From: Candidatus Homeothermus arabinoxylanisolvens | GTDB lineage: Bacteria > Bacteroidota > Bacteroidia > Bacteroidales > Muribaculaceae | DNA length: 64,000 bases | Direction of reading: 5' to 3' | Assembly (NCBI GenBank): GCA_001689405.1 | Contig: LUJO01000020.1 | Span: forward strand, 16,868-80,867 | Shown: positions 35,789 through 44,940 of the stretch, piece by piece | How the letters are laid out: each line of letters opens with the position of its first letter | How positions within the stretch are numbered: position 1 is the stretch's first letter | Position numbers and translations under genes: made by a program | The notes under the pieces: generated by a model | What the model was told of the DNA's origin: nothing | Database searches by the model: none | The model's input: the letters and a program-made list of their open reading frames with translations, nothing else

Positions 35789-38269
35789 TTATAGTTTTAC
35801 TTTTAGCTCGTTGCCGGAGTAGGCCACGGTTTTGGTGACTTTCATGGGCTTGTCGCCGGAGCCTGACGTTTCCGATACAAGCACGATGTTGAAACGTCGC
35901 TCTTTGTTCATGCCGGGGAACTCGCCGTTGCGCTTGCCTATTGTAAGGGTTTTGGACTTGTTGTCCCAGTCGAAACCGATAGTCGAGTACATGCCTTTTT
36001 CGTAGTTATAGTTGTCGTTTTCGTCTTCGTACAGAGTGAACGAACCGTCAGCTCCGGGATAGACACGTATCTCAAGGTCAGTCCACGGTTTTTCTGTGGC
36101 GTATTGTACATCGGGGCCCCACGGCATTATACTGCCGGCTTTGACATATACAGGTATAGTCTTGATTGTAGTGGCTTTCTCGATAGTGCGTCCGCCGGGT
36201 ATCATCTCGTTGGTCCAGAAGTCATACCATTTGGAGCCTTTCGGCAGGTACACCTCCGTCGATGACGGAGCCATGAAGTTGACTTTTTTGTTGCTCAGAC
36301 TTTCGTTGTTCATGTCGCCGGCTATGTTCCACCCCGAGTTCTCGTCGGCTTTTACTATCTTCTCCGGTGTATACTGGGCATTCAGGACGGGGGCTACGAG
36401 TATGTTGCGTCCAAACATGAACTCATCGTTGCACTCCCATGCCTTGCGGTCGGCCTTGAAGTCCATCATAAGCGGGCGCAGGAAACTGTCGTTGTTGTTC
36501 GTTACCTGCCATGAGGTTGAATAAATGTAGGGCAACATAGCATAACGCAGTCTTATGGCGTCTTCGATGGCATCGTATATCGGTTCGCCTTTTTCTCCGA
36601 AATAGTAAATCTCGCGGAATATGTCGGCACCGTGTGAGCGCATCATGGGAGTAAATGCACCCATTTGGAGCCAGCGTACATAAAGTTCCTGAAACAACGG
36701 ATTCTTCGGTGCCGAGTTGTCACCGGTCTTTTTGTTGTACTGGTTGCAGAAGAAGCCTCCCAAGTCGGAGTTGCAGTTGGGGTTGCCGGTTAGAGAGAAG
36801 TTGAGTAGTGCCGGCACGGTGTTGCGCAACATATCCCACGTAGAGGTGACGTCGCCGGTCCATACGTTGCATCCGTAACGCTGTTGTCCGGCCCATCCCG
36901 AACGTGTGAGTATGAATACACGTTTGTCATCGGATGTAGCGCGTTGGTGGTCATACACTCCGCCGACAGTCATCAGCGGATATGCTCCGCGTACGCGGCG
37001 GAATGATCCTAATGAGGTTTTGGTATCCATATCTTTTGATGTGACATCGAAGTGGTCGGGTTCTGTAGAGTCCATCCACCATCCGTCAAGACCGAAGTCA
37101 AAGAGCCGTTTAAGGTTGTTCCAATAAATGTCACGTGCCTCGGCGCTGTAAGCATCATATACGCGTACACCGGAAGGGTAGTCCATACGGGGCGGCCACT
37201 GTTCGGCTATTCCCGATTGTGGCCATGTCGAGAAGTTGAAGAGCAGTCCTTTGGCATCCAATTCCCTGTAAGGTTTTGTCTGAGGTCCGAATGACGACCA
37301 TATCGATATTATGGCATGTGCGTTCATGTCGTGGATGGAGTCTACCATCATCTGCGGTTTGTTGAATTCCGGATTCATGAATTCCATTGCATTCCACAGA
37401 TAGTTGTTGCCCCAGTATTGCCAGTCCTGTATGATACCGTCGATGGGCACGCCGAGTTTTCTGTGTTTGTCGACAACTTCGAGAATCTCGTTTTGTGACT
37501 TATAGCGCTCGCGGCTTTGCCAGAAACCATAGGTCCATAGCGGGAACATGGGCACACTTCCGGTAAGTGTACGCATCTCGGCGATTACTCCGTCGGCATT
37601 ACCACCGTACATAAAGTAATAGTCGGCCAAGTCTCCGACCTCGGAGTCAAATGTCATGCCTTCGTTATTGTCGGTGAAGACGGTGGGGGAGTAGTTGTCC
37701 CAGAATATACCGTACCCTTTTATCGATTGAATGACCGGTATGCCGTCCTCGATATTTCCGGGCATAAGCCTTCTTGAGAAATTGCGTAATGACAATTTGC
37801 CGTTCTCATAATTGCCAAGCCCGTAGATCGGCTCGTCCTCGTCAAGGATAAATGACTGTTTCACGTTGAATGACGGTACTCCGGCATCAAGCATTGGGGT
37901 GAACCGCGCATTGTCTTTTTCCTTCAACAACAATCCGCCTTTGTTGTCGACAAATGTTACCGTACCTTTTTTCGTATTGAGTGAAACCTTCAGTTTCGAC
38001 GTTTTGAGTGTGATGTTGTCACCGCTGCGTGATGTGGTAAACTTTACATCCTGCGGTTTTGCTATTACAGAGTAACTCTCCTTTTCGTTTTTCACGTTTT
38101 TCGGTACTTTCGTCACTCTTACGGTAGAGGGAGTGTAGAATTCGAGATTTATCACTGTAGAGTCCACAACCGTTTTTATTCCGTGTGGCAACTCTTCTAC
38201 CGACTGCCCGTGCAGCATGTTGCCGAAGCAGAGCAATGCAAGTGACACAGCTATACATTTAAGCTTCAT
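35789..38269 (-). CDS. GH31 family alpha-glycosidase
   Basis: An 826-residue secreted enzyme with a signal peptide ending MLHGQ (about 22). The order is an N-terminal beta-sandwich (about 30-220), a (beta/alpha)8 barrel with the catalytic signature WWMDSTEP (nucleophile Asp400), and C-terminal beta domains of the DUF5110 type. GH31 members cleave alpha-glucosides or alpha-xylosides; the substrate cannot be fixed here. It has its own promoter just downstream of the SusR-like regulator gene and two palindromic sites. Confidence 0.92.
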   Translation of the reverse strand: MKLKCIAVSLALLCFGNMLHGQSVEELPHGIKTVVDSTVINLEFYTPSTVRVTKVPKNVKNEKESYSVIAKPQDVKFTTSRSGDNITLKTSKLKVSLNTKKGTVTFVDNKGGLLLKEKDNARFTPMLDAGVPSFNVKQSFILDEDEPIYGLGNYENGKLSLRNFSRRLMPGNIEDGIPVIQSIKGYGIFWDNYSPTVFTDNNEGMTFDSEVGDLADYYFMYGGNADGVIAEMRTLTGSVPMFPLWTYGFWQSRERYKSQNEILEVVDKHRKLGVPIDGIIQDWQYWGNNYLWNAMEFMNPEFNKPQMMVDSIHDMNAHAIISIWSSFGPQTKPYRELDAKGLLFNFSTWPQSGIAEQWPPRMDYPSGVRVYDAYSAEARDIYWNNLKRLFDFGLDGWWMDSTEPDHFDVTSKDMDTKTSLGSFRRVRGAYPLMTVGGVYDHQRATSDDKRVFILTRSGWAGQQRYGCNVWTGDVTSTWDMLRNTVPALLNFSLTGNPNCNSDLGGFFCNQYNKKTGDNSAPKNPLFQELYVRWLQMGAFTPMMRSHGADIFREIYYFGEKGEPIYDAIEDAIRLRYAMLPYIYSTSWQVTNNNDSFLRPLMMDFKADRKAWECNDEFMFGRNILVAPVLNAQYTPEKIVKADENSGWNIAGDMNNESLSNKKVNFMAPSSTEVYLPKGSKWYDFWTNEMIPGGRTIEKATTIKTIPVYVKAGSIMPWGPDVQYATEKPWTDLEIRVYPGADGSFTLYEDENDNYNYEKGMYSTIGFDWDNKSKTLTIGKRNGEFPGMNKERRFNIVLVSETSGSGDKPMKVTKTVAYSGNELKVKL

Positions 38270-38312
38270 AATTATGATTTTTATGATGTTGAATTATGGT
38301 TAATTATCATGG

Positions 38313-38320
38313 CAAATTTA
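38313..38320 (-). promoter_or_regulatory. -7 box of the GH31 gene
   Basis: On the minus strand it reads TAAATTTG, 43 nt before the ATG at 38269. Confidence 0.55.
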
Positions 38321-38341
38321 GCGGTTATGCGTGTCTATAAT

Positions 38342-38378
38342 ACAACAATCATGTTGAAATAAACAACAACTATGTTGA
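38342..38378 (-). promoter_or_regulatory. Two tandem CAACA-N4-TGTTG sites upstream of GH31
   Basis: The 16-mers ACAACAATCATGTTGA (38342-38357) and ACAACAACTATGTTGA (38363-38378) differ at two bases and repeat every 21 bp, two helical turns. Each is an imperfect palindrome. They lie just upstream of the GH31 -7 box, where an activator would bind. The second extends 9 bases into the regulator's 3' end. Binding by that regulator is inferred. Confidence 0.6.
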
Positions 38379-40568
38379 TTCTTGTGATTTTTCGGCATAT
38401 TCCGACGGCCGGCAACCGTAATTTTCCTGAAAACACTTGCTGAGGTAGCTTCCGCTGCTGAAGCCTGTGAGTTCGGCGATTTCGGCCACGCTTAAGTCCC
38501 GGTTTTCAAGCAAGAGCTTGGCGGCGTGGCGCAGGCGTATGTTTCTTATGAACAGACTTGGCGACTGGTCAAGCAGCTGCATGAGCTTACGGTAAAGGCC
38601 GGTGCGGTCCATGCACAGGTCGCGGCTGAGTTGCTCTACTGAGTATCCGGGTGTATTTATGTTTTTTTCAACCAGCTCCATCGCCTTAGATATGAATTGG
38701 GTGTCGTTGTCATCCATATCTTTAGGCGCCTGTACAGGTTTGGCTTCGTTACATTCAGATACAATACGTTCGCTTTCGTAAGCGTTGCATTGGTCGATAA
38801 GGCTGCGTATACGTGCAAGCAGCATATCCTCTCTGTGTTTACGAAGCATCTTTTTCCGTGACACATTATTATATATATAAGCCGCCGCCGACAATGCTGC
38901 AATAACGAGTGCCGTATATAATGCGTATGCCCATCCGGTGCGCCACCACGGTGGCCGTATGACTATCTCGAGTTTTGACGTATTTATACCCGATCCTACG
39001 GTGAGCATATACTTTCCCGGAGGGATGTTTGTATAGGGTATTTTAAATGAGCCGTTGTCACCTGCCGGCAAGTCGATTTTTACCGTATAAGGGTCGAGTC
39101 CCGACAGACGGTAATTCAATGACAGCGTATCGCGGTTCATATAGTTGAGAGTCGAGTACTCGAGAGTTATGAAGTTCATGTCATGGCTGAGTTCTATATG
39201 CCCGGTTTGGGCCTCGCTGCATGTGAGTATGGTGTCACCGTTATAGACTTTGCCCGGTTCGATACGCTCGCCGTGTATGTACAGAGCTGTAAGCAGTGGC
39301 TTATGTGGAGGGCTGTCGTTATGACATGATTTGCGCGGCGAAAAAATGTCTACGCCGCCGTCGGTTTTGAAATACACGCTTCCGTTGTGTGATACAAACG
39401 TATTTGTTGAGCCTGAAACAGTGTGTCCTACATCTATGTCCGATAATTTTAGCGGTTTGCCGTTTTGTGATTTATCGTTTAAGGCATATGCGTTGTTGCC
39501 GTAACAATAATAGACATTTCCGTCGCGGTTTTCGGCAAAATATCCTGTGCCGTTTAAGCTGCTGCCGTCTAACTGCACTTTTTCATATGTATATAGTGAA
39601 GGATTACAATACAGTATTCCCCGGTTGAACGTGCCGAGCCATATGCCGCCCTCTATATCCTCGTATACCGTACTTATCTCCGTAGCGATAACATCGCCGT
39701 GTGATGTGCGCAGTGTCTCGTAATACTTTTTCTCTCCGCTGTTAAGATCAATAATCCACATGCCTTTTTGACAACTCAGATATGCTTTATTGTCATCGCC
39801 TATGGCAAGTGTGTTGAGGGTATAGGGTGTCTCCAGTATTTTTGACCACACTCGCCTGTCTTTTGAAAAATGGAAGAACCCTCCTTTTCTGCCATTACGT
39901 ATCTGATAGAAGCCGTCATTGTCGCTGCATATGAGTGATGTCTTGTTGAAATCAGCTTCCTGTTCGGGCGGGTAGGCATCGGCGCGATACAGTATGGTCT
40001 TGTCAGCGATAGAGTATGCCGTTATCCGGCCGCTGTCATCAAACAGATATAATGTGTCGTCGTCACCCGCCACGTCCTGAAGGGTGCCGTTTATAGCTGA
40101 CATCGGAAGCGATATATCACGGCATTTTAGAGAATCGCCTGATTGTATGACTCTGCGTCCGGTCTCGTCGATGTATATGTCGTCTATATTTAATCCCGTT
40201 ACAGGCTTATACTTTTCATAACGCAAGTCTATGCACGTCACTTTTCCCCAATCTTTTATCCACAGGAGTGAGTCGTTGTCGAGGTAAATATGATGAAATC
40301 CCCGGTATGATTTAAGCGGAGCGGTATATTCAGCCGGAAATGCCGGCAGGTTTTTATTATGTATGCCGTTATATACGTGTACTCCGGTGACTGATACAAA
40401 GACCATACGTCCGTCGGGCAACTGGGTTATGGCCCTGATGTAATTGCCTGAATCATCGTGGTTCATGGCAATGTTGTCAAATATAAGCCCGTTGGCGTTC
40501 AGATGTAAAGATGTCAACAGACATACAATCGGTAAAAAGCATGCTACGGCAAAACTTCCAAGTCGCAT
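38370..40568 (-). CDS. SusR-like membrane regulator (sensor propeller, Y_Y_Y, TM, AraC HTH)
   Basis: A 732-residue protein. A signal or anchor is at 1-27. The periplasmic part is a propeller-like sensor (about 30-380) and a Y_Y_Y-like beta domain (about 420-520: FITLEYSTLNYMNRDTLSLN, in parts). A TM helix is at about 530-550 (WAYALYTALVIAALSAAAYIY). The C-terminal AraC domain is about 630-725 (SVEQLSRDLCMDRTGLYRKL and AELTGFSSGSYLSKCF). No histidine kinase or receiver is present, so it is one-component like SusR, unlike hybrid two-component systems. It lies upstream of the GH31 gene, which it likely activates. Confidence 0.85.
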   Translation of the reverse strand: MRLGSFAVACFLPIVCLLTSLHLNANGLIFDNIAMNHDDSGNYIRAITQLPDGRMVFVSVTGVHVYNGIHNKNLPAFPAEYTAPLKSYRGFHHIYLDNDSLLWIKDWGKVTCIDLRYEKYKPVTGLNIDDIYIDETGRRVIQSGDSLKCRDISLPMSAINGTLQDVAGDDDTLYLFDDSGRITAYSIADKTILYRADAYPPEQEADFNKTSLICSDNDGFYQIRNGRKGGFFHFSKDRRVWSKILETPYTLNTLAIGDDNKAYLSCQKGMWIIDLNSGEKKYYETLRTSHGDVIATEISTVYEDIEGGIWLGTFNRGILYCNPSLYTYEKVQLDGSSLNGTGYFAENRDGNVYYCYGNNAYALNDKSQNGKPLKLSDIDVGHTVSGSTNTFVSHNGSVYFKTDGGVDIFSPRKSCHNDSPPHKPLLTALYIHGERIEPGKVYNGDTILTCSEAQTGHIELSHDMNFITLEYSTLNYMNRDTLSLNYRLSGLDPYTVKIDLPAGDNGSFKIPYTNIPPGKYMLTVGSGINTSKLEIVIRPPWWRTGWAYALYTALVIAALSAAAYIYNNVSRKKMLRKHREDMLLARIRSLIDQCNAYESERIVSECNEAKPVQAPKDMDDNDTQFISKAMELVEKNINTPGYSVEQLSRDLCMDRTGLYRKLMQLLDQSPSLFIRNIRLRHAAKLLLENRDLSVAEIAELTGFSSGSYLSKCFQENYGCRPSEYAEKSQEST

Positions 40569-40589
40569 CGGCTTCAGTGTAACTGCGGT

Positions 40590-41381
40590 TCAGATTGAAA
40601 AACGGAAGCGGTCGGTCTCGTTGAGTACCGGAAATTTTTTGCGGAATATCTCAAGGTCGGAACGTGACAGCTCGCCGGTGCATAAGTTGTCATCGACAGC
40701 TTGTTGTATAGGCCTGCCTTTCGGGTCAATAATCATTGACGCTCCGCTGTATACACCGTAATTGTCTGTGCCTGAGCGATTACATCCCAATACATATGCC
40801 TGATTCTCAATAGCGCGTGCTATAAGAAGATGTTTCCACGCGTATACGCGTGAGTCGGGCCAGTTTGACATGATTATAAGCAGATCATAAGGCGTGACGT
40901 TGTTGTTGCGCAACCATGCGGGAAAACGCAAGTCGAAGCATACAGCCATACTTATATTCCAACCTTTGAAATTGAATATGGGCATAACCTCGGTGCCGGG
41001 GGAGTATGCATCATCTTCACCGCTTATTGAGAACAGGTGGTGCTTGTCGTAATAGTATTCATCTCCTGACGGATCGATGAAAAAAGCCCTGTTATACACC
41101 CGGTCATCTTCCAGCGCTATGAAAGAACCGCACAATGCCATGCCGAATTTTTGTGACCACTGTCTAAGTGTGTTGAGGGTCATGCCGTTCATAGGCTCGG
41201 CAAGCCGCCGCGCATCGTCGGGCACGCAAATAAAACCGGTGGTAAACATTTCAGGCAATACCGCTATGTCGATGTCAGACTGAAGCGATGACAGAGCGTC
41301 AAACACTTTGTGCATGTTCTCCTCTTTCGAAGACCAAGATATGTCAAGCTGTATAGCCGCTGTTTTTAAAATATCACTCAT
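40590..41381 (-). CDS. Nitrilase-superfamily amidohydrolase (omega-amidase/YafV-like)
   Basis: A 263-residue cytoplasmic enzyme. The Glu-Lys-Cys triad is visible in context: LPEMFTTGF, YDKHHLFS, and AVCFDLRFP. The best fit is the omega-amidase (NIT2/YafV) branch, which hydrolyses alpha-ketoglutaramate-type products, but this is a family inference. It overlaps the acyltransferase gene by 8 nt and precedes the SusR-like gene by 21 nt. Confidence 0.88.
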   Translation of the reverse strand: MSDILKTAAIQLDISWSSKEENMHKVFDALSSLQSDIDIAVLPEMFTTGFICVPDDARRLAEPMNGMTLNTLRQWSQKFGMALCGSFIALEDDRVYNRAFFIDPSGDEYYYDKHHLFSISGEDDAYSPGTEVMPIFNFKGWNISMAVCFDLRFPAWLRNNNVTPYDLLIIMSNWPDSRVYAWKHLLIARAIENQAYVLGCNRSGTDNYGVYSGASMIIDPKGRPIQQAVDDNLCTGELSRSDLEIFRKKFPVLNETDRFRFSI

Positions 41382-41919
41382 CGGTGGTAATGAATTTTTC
41401 CGGATACTTTGCGTTGTATTTGCAGTAAAAGTCTTTTATAGCCCTCATGTCGGCCTCGACATCGCCCGTGGGTTTGAATTCGGTTGTTATCTCTATTGTC
41501 TTGTGTTTATAGTCGATGGCTCCGAGCAATAACGGTATGTCAGCCTCCTTGGCGATATACAGAAAGCCGTGGCGCCATTTGGCCGTGCCCTTGCGTGTGC
41601 CTTCGGGGGTGATGGCAAGCACGAGGCGTGACGATGACCTGAATTTTTGTACAATCTCTTCAGTCAGTGACGAACCTCGTTTTTTCGGCACCGGAATTCC
41701 TCCTATGGCTTTGAAAAAATATCCTAACGGCCAGAAAAACCATGCTTCCTTCATAAGGAAACCCGCTTTGCGTCCTACCGACGAGTAGGCGAGTTCTCCG
41801 AGTATGAAATCCCAATTGCTTGTATGCGGGGCCACGCATATAAGGCATTTATCATAATCGGGTGTGGTGATTGCCACCTTCCACCCGATTATTTTCAATA
41901 TCCATTTCGACAGTAACAT
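41374..41919 (-). CDS. PlsC-like 1-acyl-glycerol-3-phosphate acyltransferase family protein
   Basis: A 181-residue protein. The acyltransferase motif HX4D is at His32-Asp37 (HTSNWD) and the substrate motif reads PEGTRKG. It lacks a clear long transmembrane segment, as do several small PlsC-like proteins. It probably acylates a phospholipid or lipid A-type precursor at the membrane; the substrate is unclear. Its 3' end overlaps the nitrilase start. Confidence 0.88.
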   Translation of the reverse strand: MLLSKWILKIIGWKVAITTPDYDKCLICVAPHTSNWDFILGELAYSSVGRKAGFLMKEAWFFWPLGYFFKAIGGIPVPKKRGSSLTEEIVQKFRSSSRLVLAITPEGTRKGTAKWRHGFLYIAKEADIPLLLGAIDYKHKTIEITTEFKPTGDVEADMRAIKDFYCKYNAKYPEKFITTDE

Positions 41920-41940
41920 TGCCGAGGTTTTTGTTATGCG

Positions 41941-42303
41941 TTATTTTGCGGCTTTAGCCTTGTTCAGCTCTTTTTGTTTTGCGGGAAGAGCTTCATTCAT
42001 CTGTTTTACGATGTCGTTCATCCCTTCCTTGAAGTCTTTTATCAGTTTCCCGTAAGCCTTGCGGAAATATTTTTTACGGGCCACATTATAGAGATGGCGG
42101 TTATCGAAACTTTTCGCGCTCTTGTCATATGCAAACGATACTTTCTCAATCGATGCGCATTGCAGATCGGCTATGTTGAAAATTATATCTGCCATCTTGG
42201 CGCGATCCACTCCTTCAACAAAATTTCGGGTTATTATACATTCACCGGCCATATTGCCGCATGCGGCTTTTATAGCTCTTTTGAGGTCACGTTTATTTGC
42301 CAT
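41941..42303 (-). CDS. Conserved hypothetical basic protein
   Basis: A 120-residue protein from the ATG at 42301-42303 (MANKRDLKRAIKA). It is helical and Lys-rich (about a fifth Lys/Arg), with a C-terminal KAKAAK tail. I do not recognise a function. A promoter box (TATCTTTG) lies 49 nt upstream, and the PlsC-like gene follows after 21 nt on the same strand, so they may be one operon. Confidence 0.75.
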   Translation of the reverse strand: MANKRDLKRAIKAACGNMAGECIITRNFVEGVDRAKMADIIFNIADLQCASIEKVSFAYDKSAKSFDNRHLYNVARKKYFRKAYGKLIKDFKEGMNDIVKQMNEALPAKQKELNKAKAAK

Positions 42304-42352
42304 AATAATAGGTTTGAAATGTTTATTCACTGCGAATATAACAAATAAAAAC

Positions 42353-42360
42353 CAAAGATA
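42353..42360 (-). promoter_or_regulatory. -7 box of the basic hypothetical gene
   Basis: On the minus strand it reads TATCTTTG, 49 nt before the ATG at 42303. Confidence 0.4.
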
Positions 42361-42397
42361 GGACCCTCCGGAGCAAAATTTGTGTCTAAACCTTATT

Positions 42398-42880
42398 TTA
42401 TAGGCGGAAAACCACCGGAAGTATGCAATATACCGGTACGGGTATGCCTTCGATGCGTCCGGCCTTCCATTGCGGCATAGAGTTGAGCACCCTTACAGCC
42501 TCGCGGTCGAGCGAAGGTTCCACGCCTCTGAGCACGTTGATGTGGGTTATGCTTCCGTCGGGCTGTACGATAAACGAGCATAGGACACGTCCGTGTATAC
42601 CTCGGTTATAAGCTTCGACAGGATAGCGTCGCGAGGAGTTGATGTACTGTACGAGTGCGTTGTTTCCTCCGGGAAACATGGGCTGTTCATCTACGTCTAC
42701 GCTTTCGTACGCTTCTATTATTTCATACGAGAAGTCTTCGTAAGAAGCGTCGATATCGGCTGTCATGGCTAAAGATTGTGCGGTGGTGTGTGTGACAATG
42801 CGTATCTGGGCCGAGACCCCGATGGCCGTTGCCGAAAAAAGCAATAATGTGATAAAGAGTTTAAGATTTATATATTTCAT
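42398..42880 (-). CDS. TonB C-terminal-domain protein
   Basis: A 160-residue protein from the ATG at 42878-42880 (MKYINLKLF). The promoter box at 42903-42910 excludes the longer frame from 42985. A signal peptide ends GVSAQ. The C-terminal TonB-like domain (about 70-160) has EQPMFPGGNNALVQYI, GRVLCSFIVQPDGSI and PVYCILPVVFRL, as in Bacteroidota TonB-family proteins. It lacks the N-terminal membrane anchor and Pro-rich spacer of a true TonB, so it is probably periplasmic. Confidence 0.88.
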   Translation of the reverse strand: MKYINLKLFITLLLFSATAIGVSAQIRIVTHTTAQSLAMTADIDASYEDFSYEIIEAYESVDVDEQPMFPGGNNALVQYINSSRRYPVEAYNRGIHGRVLCSFIVQPDGSITHINVLRGVEPSLDREAVRVLNSMPQWKAGRIEGIPVPVYCILPVVFRL

Positions 42881-42902
42881 GATCCCATACTGAAATGTAT
42901 CG

Positions 42903-42910
42903 CAAATATA
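42903..42910 (-). promoter_or_regulatory. -7 box of the TonB-like gene
   Basis: On the minus strand it reads TATATTTG, 22 nt before the ATG at 42880. It decides the start. Confidence 0.55.
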
Positions 42911-43065
42911 GGCCCGTAAGGCGATATATCCAAAATTGAATGTCCATTTTTGTAATAGTTTAGTTTGTTTCAGTTTTATTAGCAAAAATGTTTAAATTAT
43001 TTATTATCGTTTCGGCGCAATATGGGTGTGGAAAATACGTTAACATTTATGTAAGTAAACTGATT

Positions 43066-44070
43066 ATGAAATTTCGTGCATGGACATGTGGAGCTTTTAT
43101 GGCAGCGGCGGTTTCTTATTGCCTTGCCGATGACGGCTCTACGGCTTACAACTTTCTTGACGTCACTTCTTCAAGCCGCGTTTACGGACTTGGCGGGGTA
43201 AATATATCATTGATCGATGACGATATAAATCTGGTAGAGCAGAATCCGGCGTTCCTCGGACCCGAGCTGGGCAGACAGATAGGGATAAACTATATGCGGT
43301 ATCTTGGCGACTCGAACTTTGCCGGAGTGCGTTACGGCATGGCGGCCGGTGAAAAGTCGGCGTGGGCTGTCGCCGTTCAATATTTCGGCTATGGTGAAAT
43401 CAGGCGTACAGACGAGACAGGCTCCGATACAGGTACATTCAGCCCTAAAGATATGTATGTAAGCGGTACGTTCGGGCATGATATAACTGAGCGTCTTCGA
43501 GGCGGTATAACTTTAAAGGCCATATATTCGGCATATGATACCTATACGGCATTTGCTCTGGCTACCGATCTGGGCCTTAGCTATTTTGATCCGGAGAGAG
43601 ATATGTCGTTATCGCTGGTAATAACAAATCTGGGTGGTCAGATAAAGCGGTTCAATGACGTTTATGACCGCTTGCCTGTGGATGTAAGGCTCGGTTGGAC
43701 ACAAGGGCTCGGGCCATATCCATTCCGTATATCGGTAACGGCATGGAATCTTACAAAATGGCATCTGCCCTATACTGATGCCGGCGACGGAAGCGCCGAT
43801 GCCGTTCCTGAAGAAAAGGATTCTTTCGGCTCCAATTTATTGCGACATCTTGTATTCGGGGCGGAGTTTATACCGGCCGATGCGTTTTATTTAGGTCTGG
43901 GGTACAACTACAAAACCCGAACCGACATGAGCTCATATTCGCGTACATTTTTGTCGGGCCTGACCATGTGTGCCGGATTTAACGCCGACCGGTTCTCGAT
44001 AGGTGGAGCAGTCGCTCAACCTCACTCGGGCGCTACGACATTTATGTTTAATTTACGTATGACTTTGTAG
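43066..44070 (+). CDS. porQ: Type IX secretion system outer-membrane protein PorQ
   Basis: About 334 residues from the ATG at 43066, which gives a proper signal peptide (ends YCLAD). The frame is open further upstream to 42988, but that part is not signal-like. The body is a FadL/PorV-like barrel with YNFLDVTSSSRVYGLGG, DINLVEQNPAFLG and LGWTQGLGPYPF. PorQ is a T9SS accessory that works at the cell surface with PorU/V/Z. The nearby cmk and ispH linkage is usual. The 3' end overlaps the opposite HAD gene by 18 nt. Confidence 0.88.
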   Translation: MKFRAWTCGAFMAAAVSYCLADDGSTAYNFLDVTSSSRVYGLGGVNISLIDDDINLVEQNPAFLGPELGRQIGINYMRYLGDSNFAGVRYGMAAGEKSAWAVAVQYFGYGEIRRTDETGSDTGTFSPKDMYVSGTFGHDITERLRGGITLKAIYSAYDTYTAFALATDLGLSYFDPERDMSLSLVITNLGGQIKRFNDVYDRLPVDVRLGWTQGLGPYPFRISVTAWNLTKWHLPYTDAGDGSADAVPEEKDSFGSNLLRHLVFGAEFIPADAFYLGLGYNYKTRTDMSSYSRTFLSGLTMCAGFNADRFSIGGAVAQPHSGATTFMFNLRMTL

Positions 44071-44703
44071 GAGTCCGTTCAGATTGTCCATAATGCCGAC
44101 GTGCGGATAACCCGACAACTCGGCGGCGGTTGTCACTCCATTCAGTACGCCGGCAAAGTCGACTGACGCACGTCGTGCGGTCTCCGCATCGACTGTACTG
44201 TCGCCTATGTACAGTACGTCGCTTTTTTCAATGTCAAGTCGTGCTATGGCAAGTTCCAAACCTTCCGGCGACGGCTTTGGCTGCTTTACATCCTCGCCTC
44301 CTATTATAATGTCTGCAATATCTCCAATCAAATTACGGTCAAGACATTCTTTTATGCGGTAGCGGTATTTTGTTGAGATTATGCCTGTTTTTGCTCCTGA
44401 TGCTTTTAGCGTCGACAATACATTGATTGTCTCTGGAAACAGTACGGTATTATCGGTCATTATGCGGTCGGCTTCGGCCACATACTCTTTTTTCAGTGAT
44501 GCAAGGAACCCGGAGTCATGACTGCCGGTAAATATACTGAATGACTCTTCGAGTGTCTTGCCTATGGTGCGTTTTATCTCGTCGTCGCTGACAGATGTGA
44601 AGCCATGACGGTTAAGTACATTGCGGTAGCACTTTACTATGCCGCGTGACGAATCGGCAAGTGTATAGTCAAAATCGAAAAGATATGCTTTGTAACCTTT
44701 CAT
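44053..44703 (-). CDS. HAD-family phosphatase (phosphoglycolate-phosphatase-like)
   Basis: A 216-residue protein from the ATG at 44701-44703. HAD motifs are complete: FDFDYTLADS (nucleophile and acid Asp), GIISTKYRYR, KQPKPSPEG (Lys), and YIGDSTVDAE. The cap is of the alpha-helical C1 type. The substrate is unknown. Its end overlaps porQ on the other strand. Confidence 0.9.
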   Translation of the reverse strand: MKGYKAYLFDFDYTLADSSRGIVKCYRNVLNRHGFTSVSDDEIKRTIGKTLEESFSIFTGSHDSGFLASLKKEYVAEADRIMTDNTVLFPETINVLSTLKASGAKTGIISTKYRYRIKECLDRNLIGDIADIIIGGEDVKQPKPSPEGLELAIARLDIEKSDVLYIGDSTVDAETARRASVDFAGVLNGVTTAAELSGYPHVGIMDNLNGLLQSHT

Positions 44704-44724
44704 AATCGGTAGCGGTTTTGTTTG

Positions 44725-44732
44725 CAAATTTA
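44725..44732 (-). promoter_or_regulatory. -7 box of the HAD phosphatase gene
   Basis: On the minus strand it reads TAAATTTG, 21 nt before the ATG at 44703. Confidence 0.5.
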
Positions 44733-44910
44733 GCGAAACACATCATAACTTCCGCACATATAAGATAATAATTGAGTTGTATATATAATATACATGACTT
44801 CAGTGAGGTATAAAAGGTCATAATCACTATTTAGCGTCTTCATGTACATTGACTAAGAGCGTGCATGAAACTTTCAGGCTGATTTAGTAGGGAGATTGAT
44901 AAATTCTAAG

Positions 44911-44918
44911 TAACTTTG
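44911..44918 (+). promoter_or_regulatory. -7 box of the cmk operon
   Basis: TAACTTTG, 22 nt before the cmk ATG. The rest of the 44733-44910 gap is A/T-rich and shows no gene. Confidence 0.5.
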
Positions 44919-44940
44919 ACTCTGTCTTATCTGTTATATT

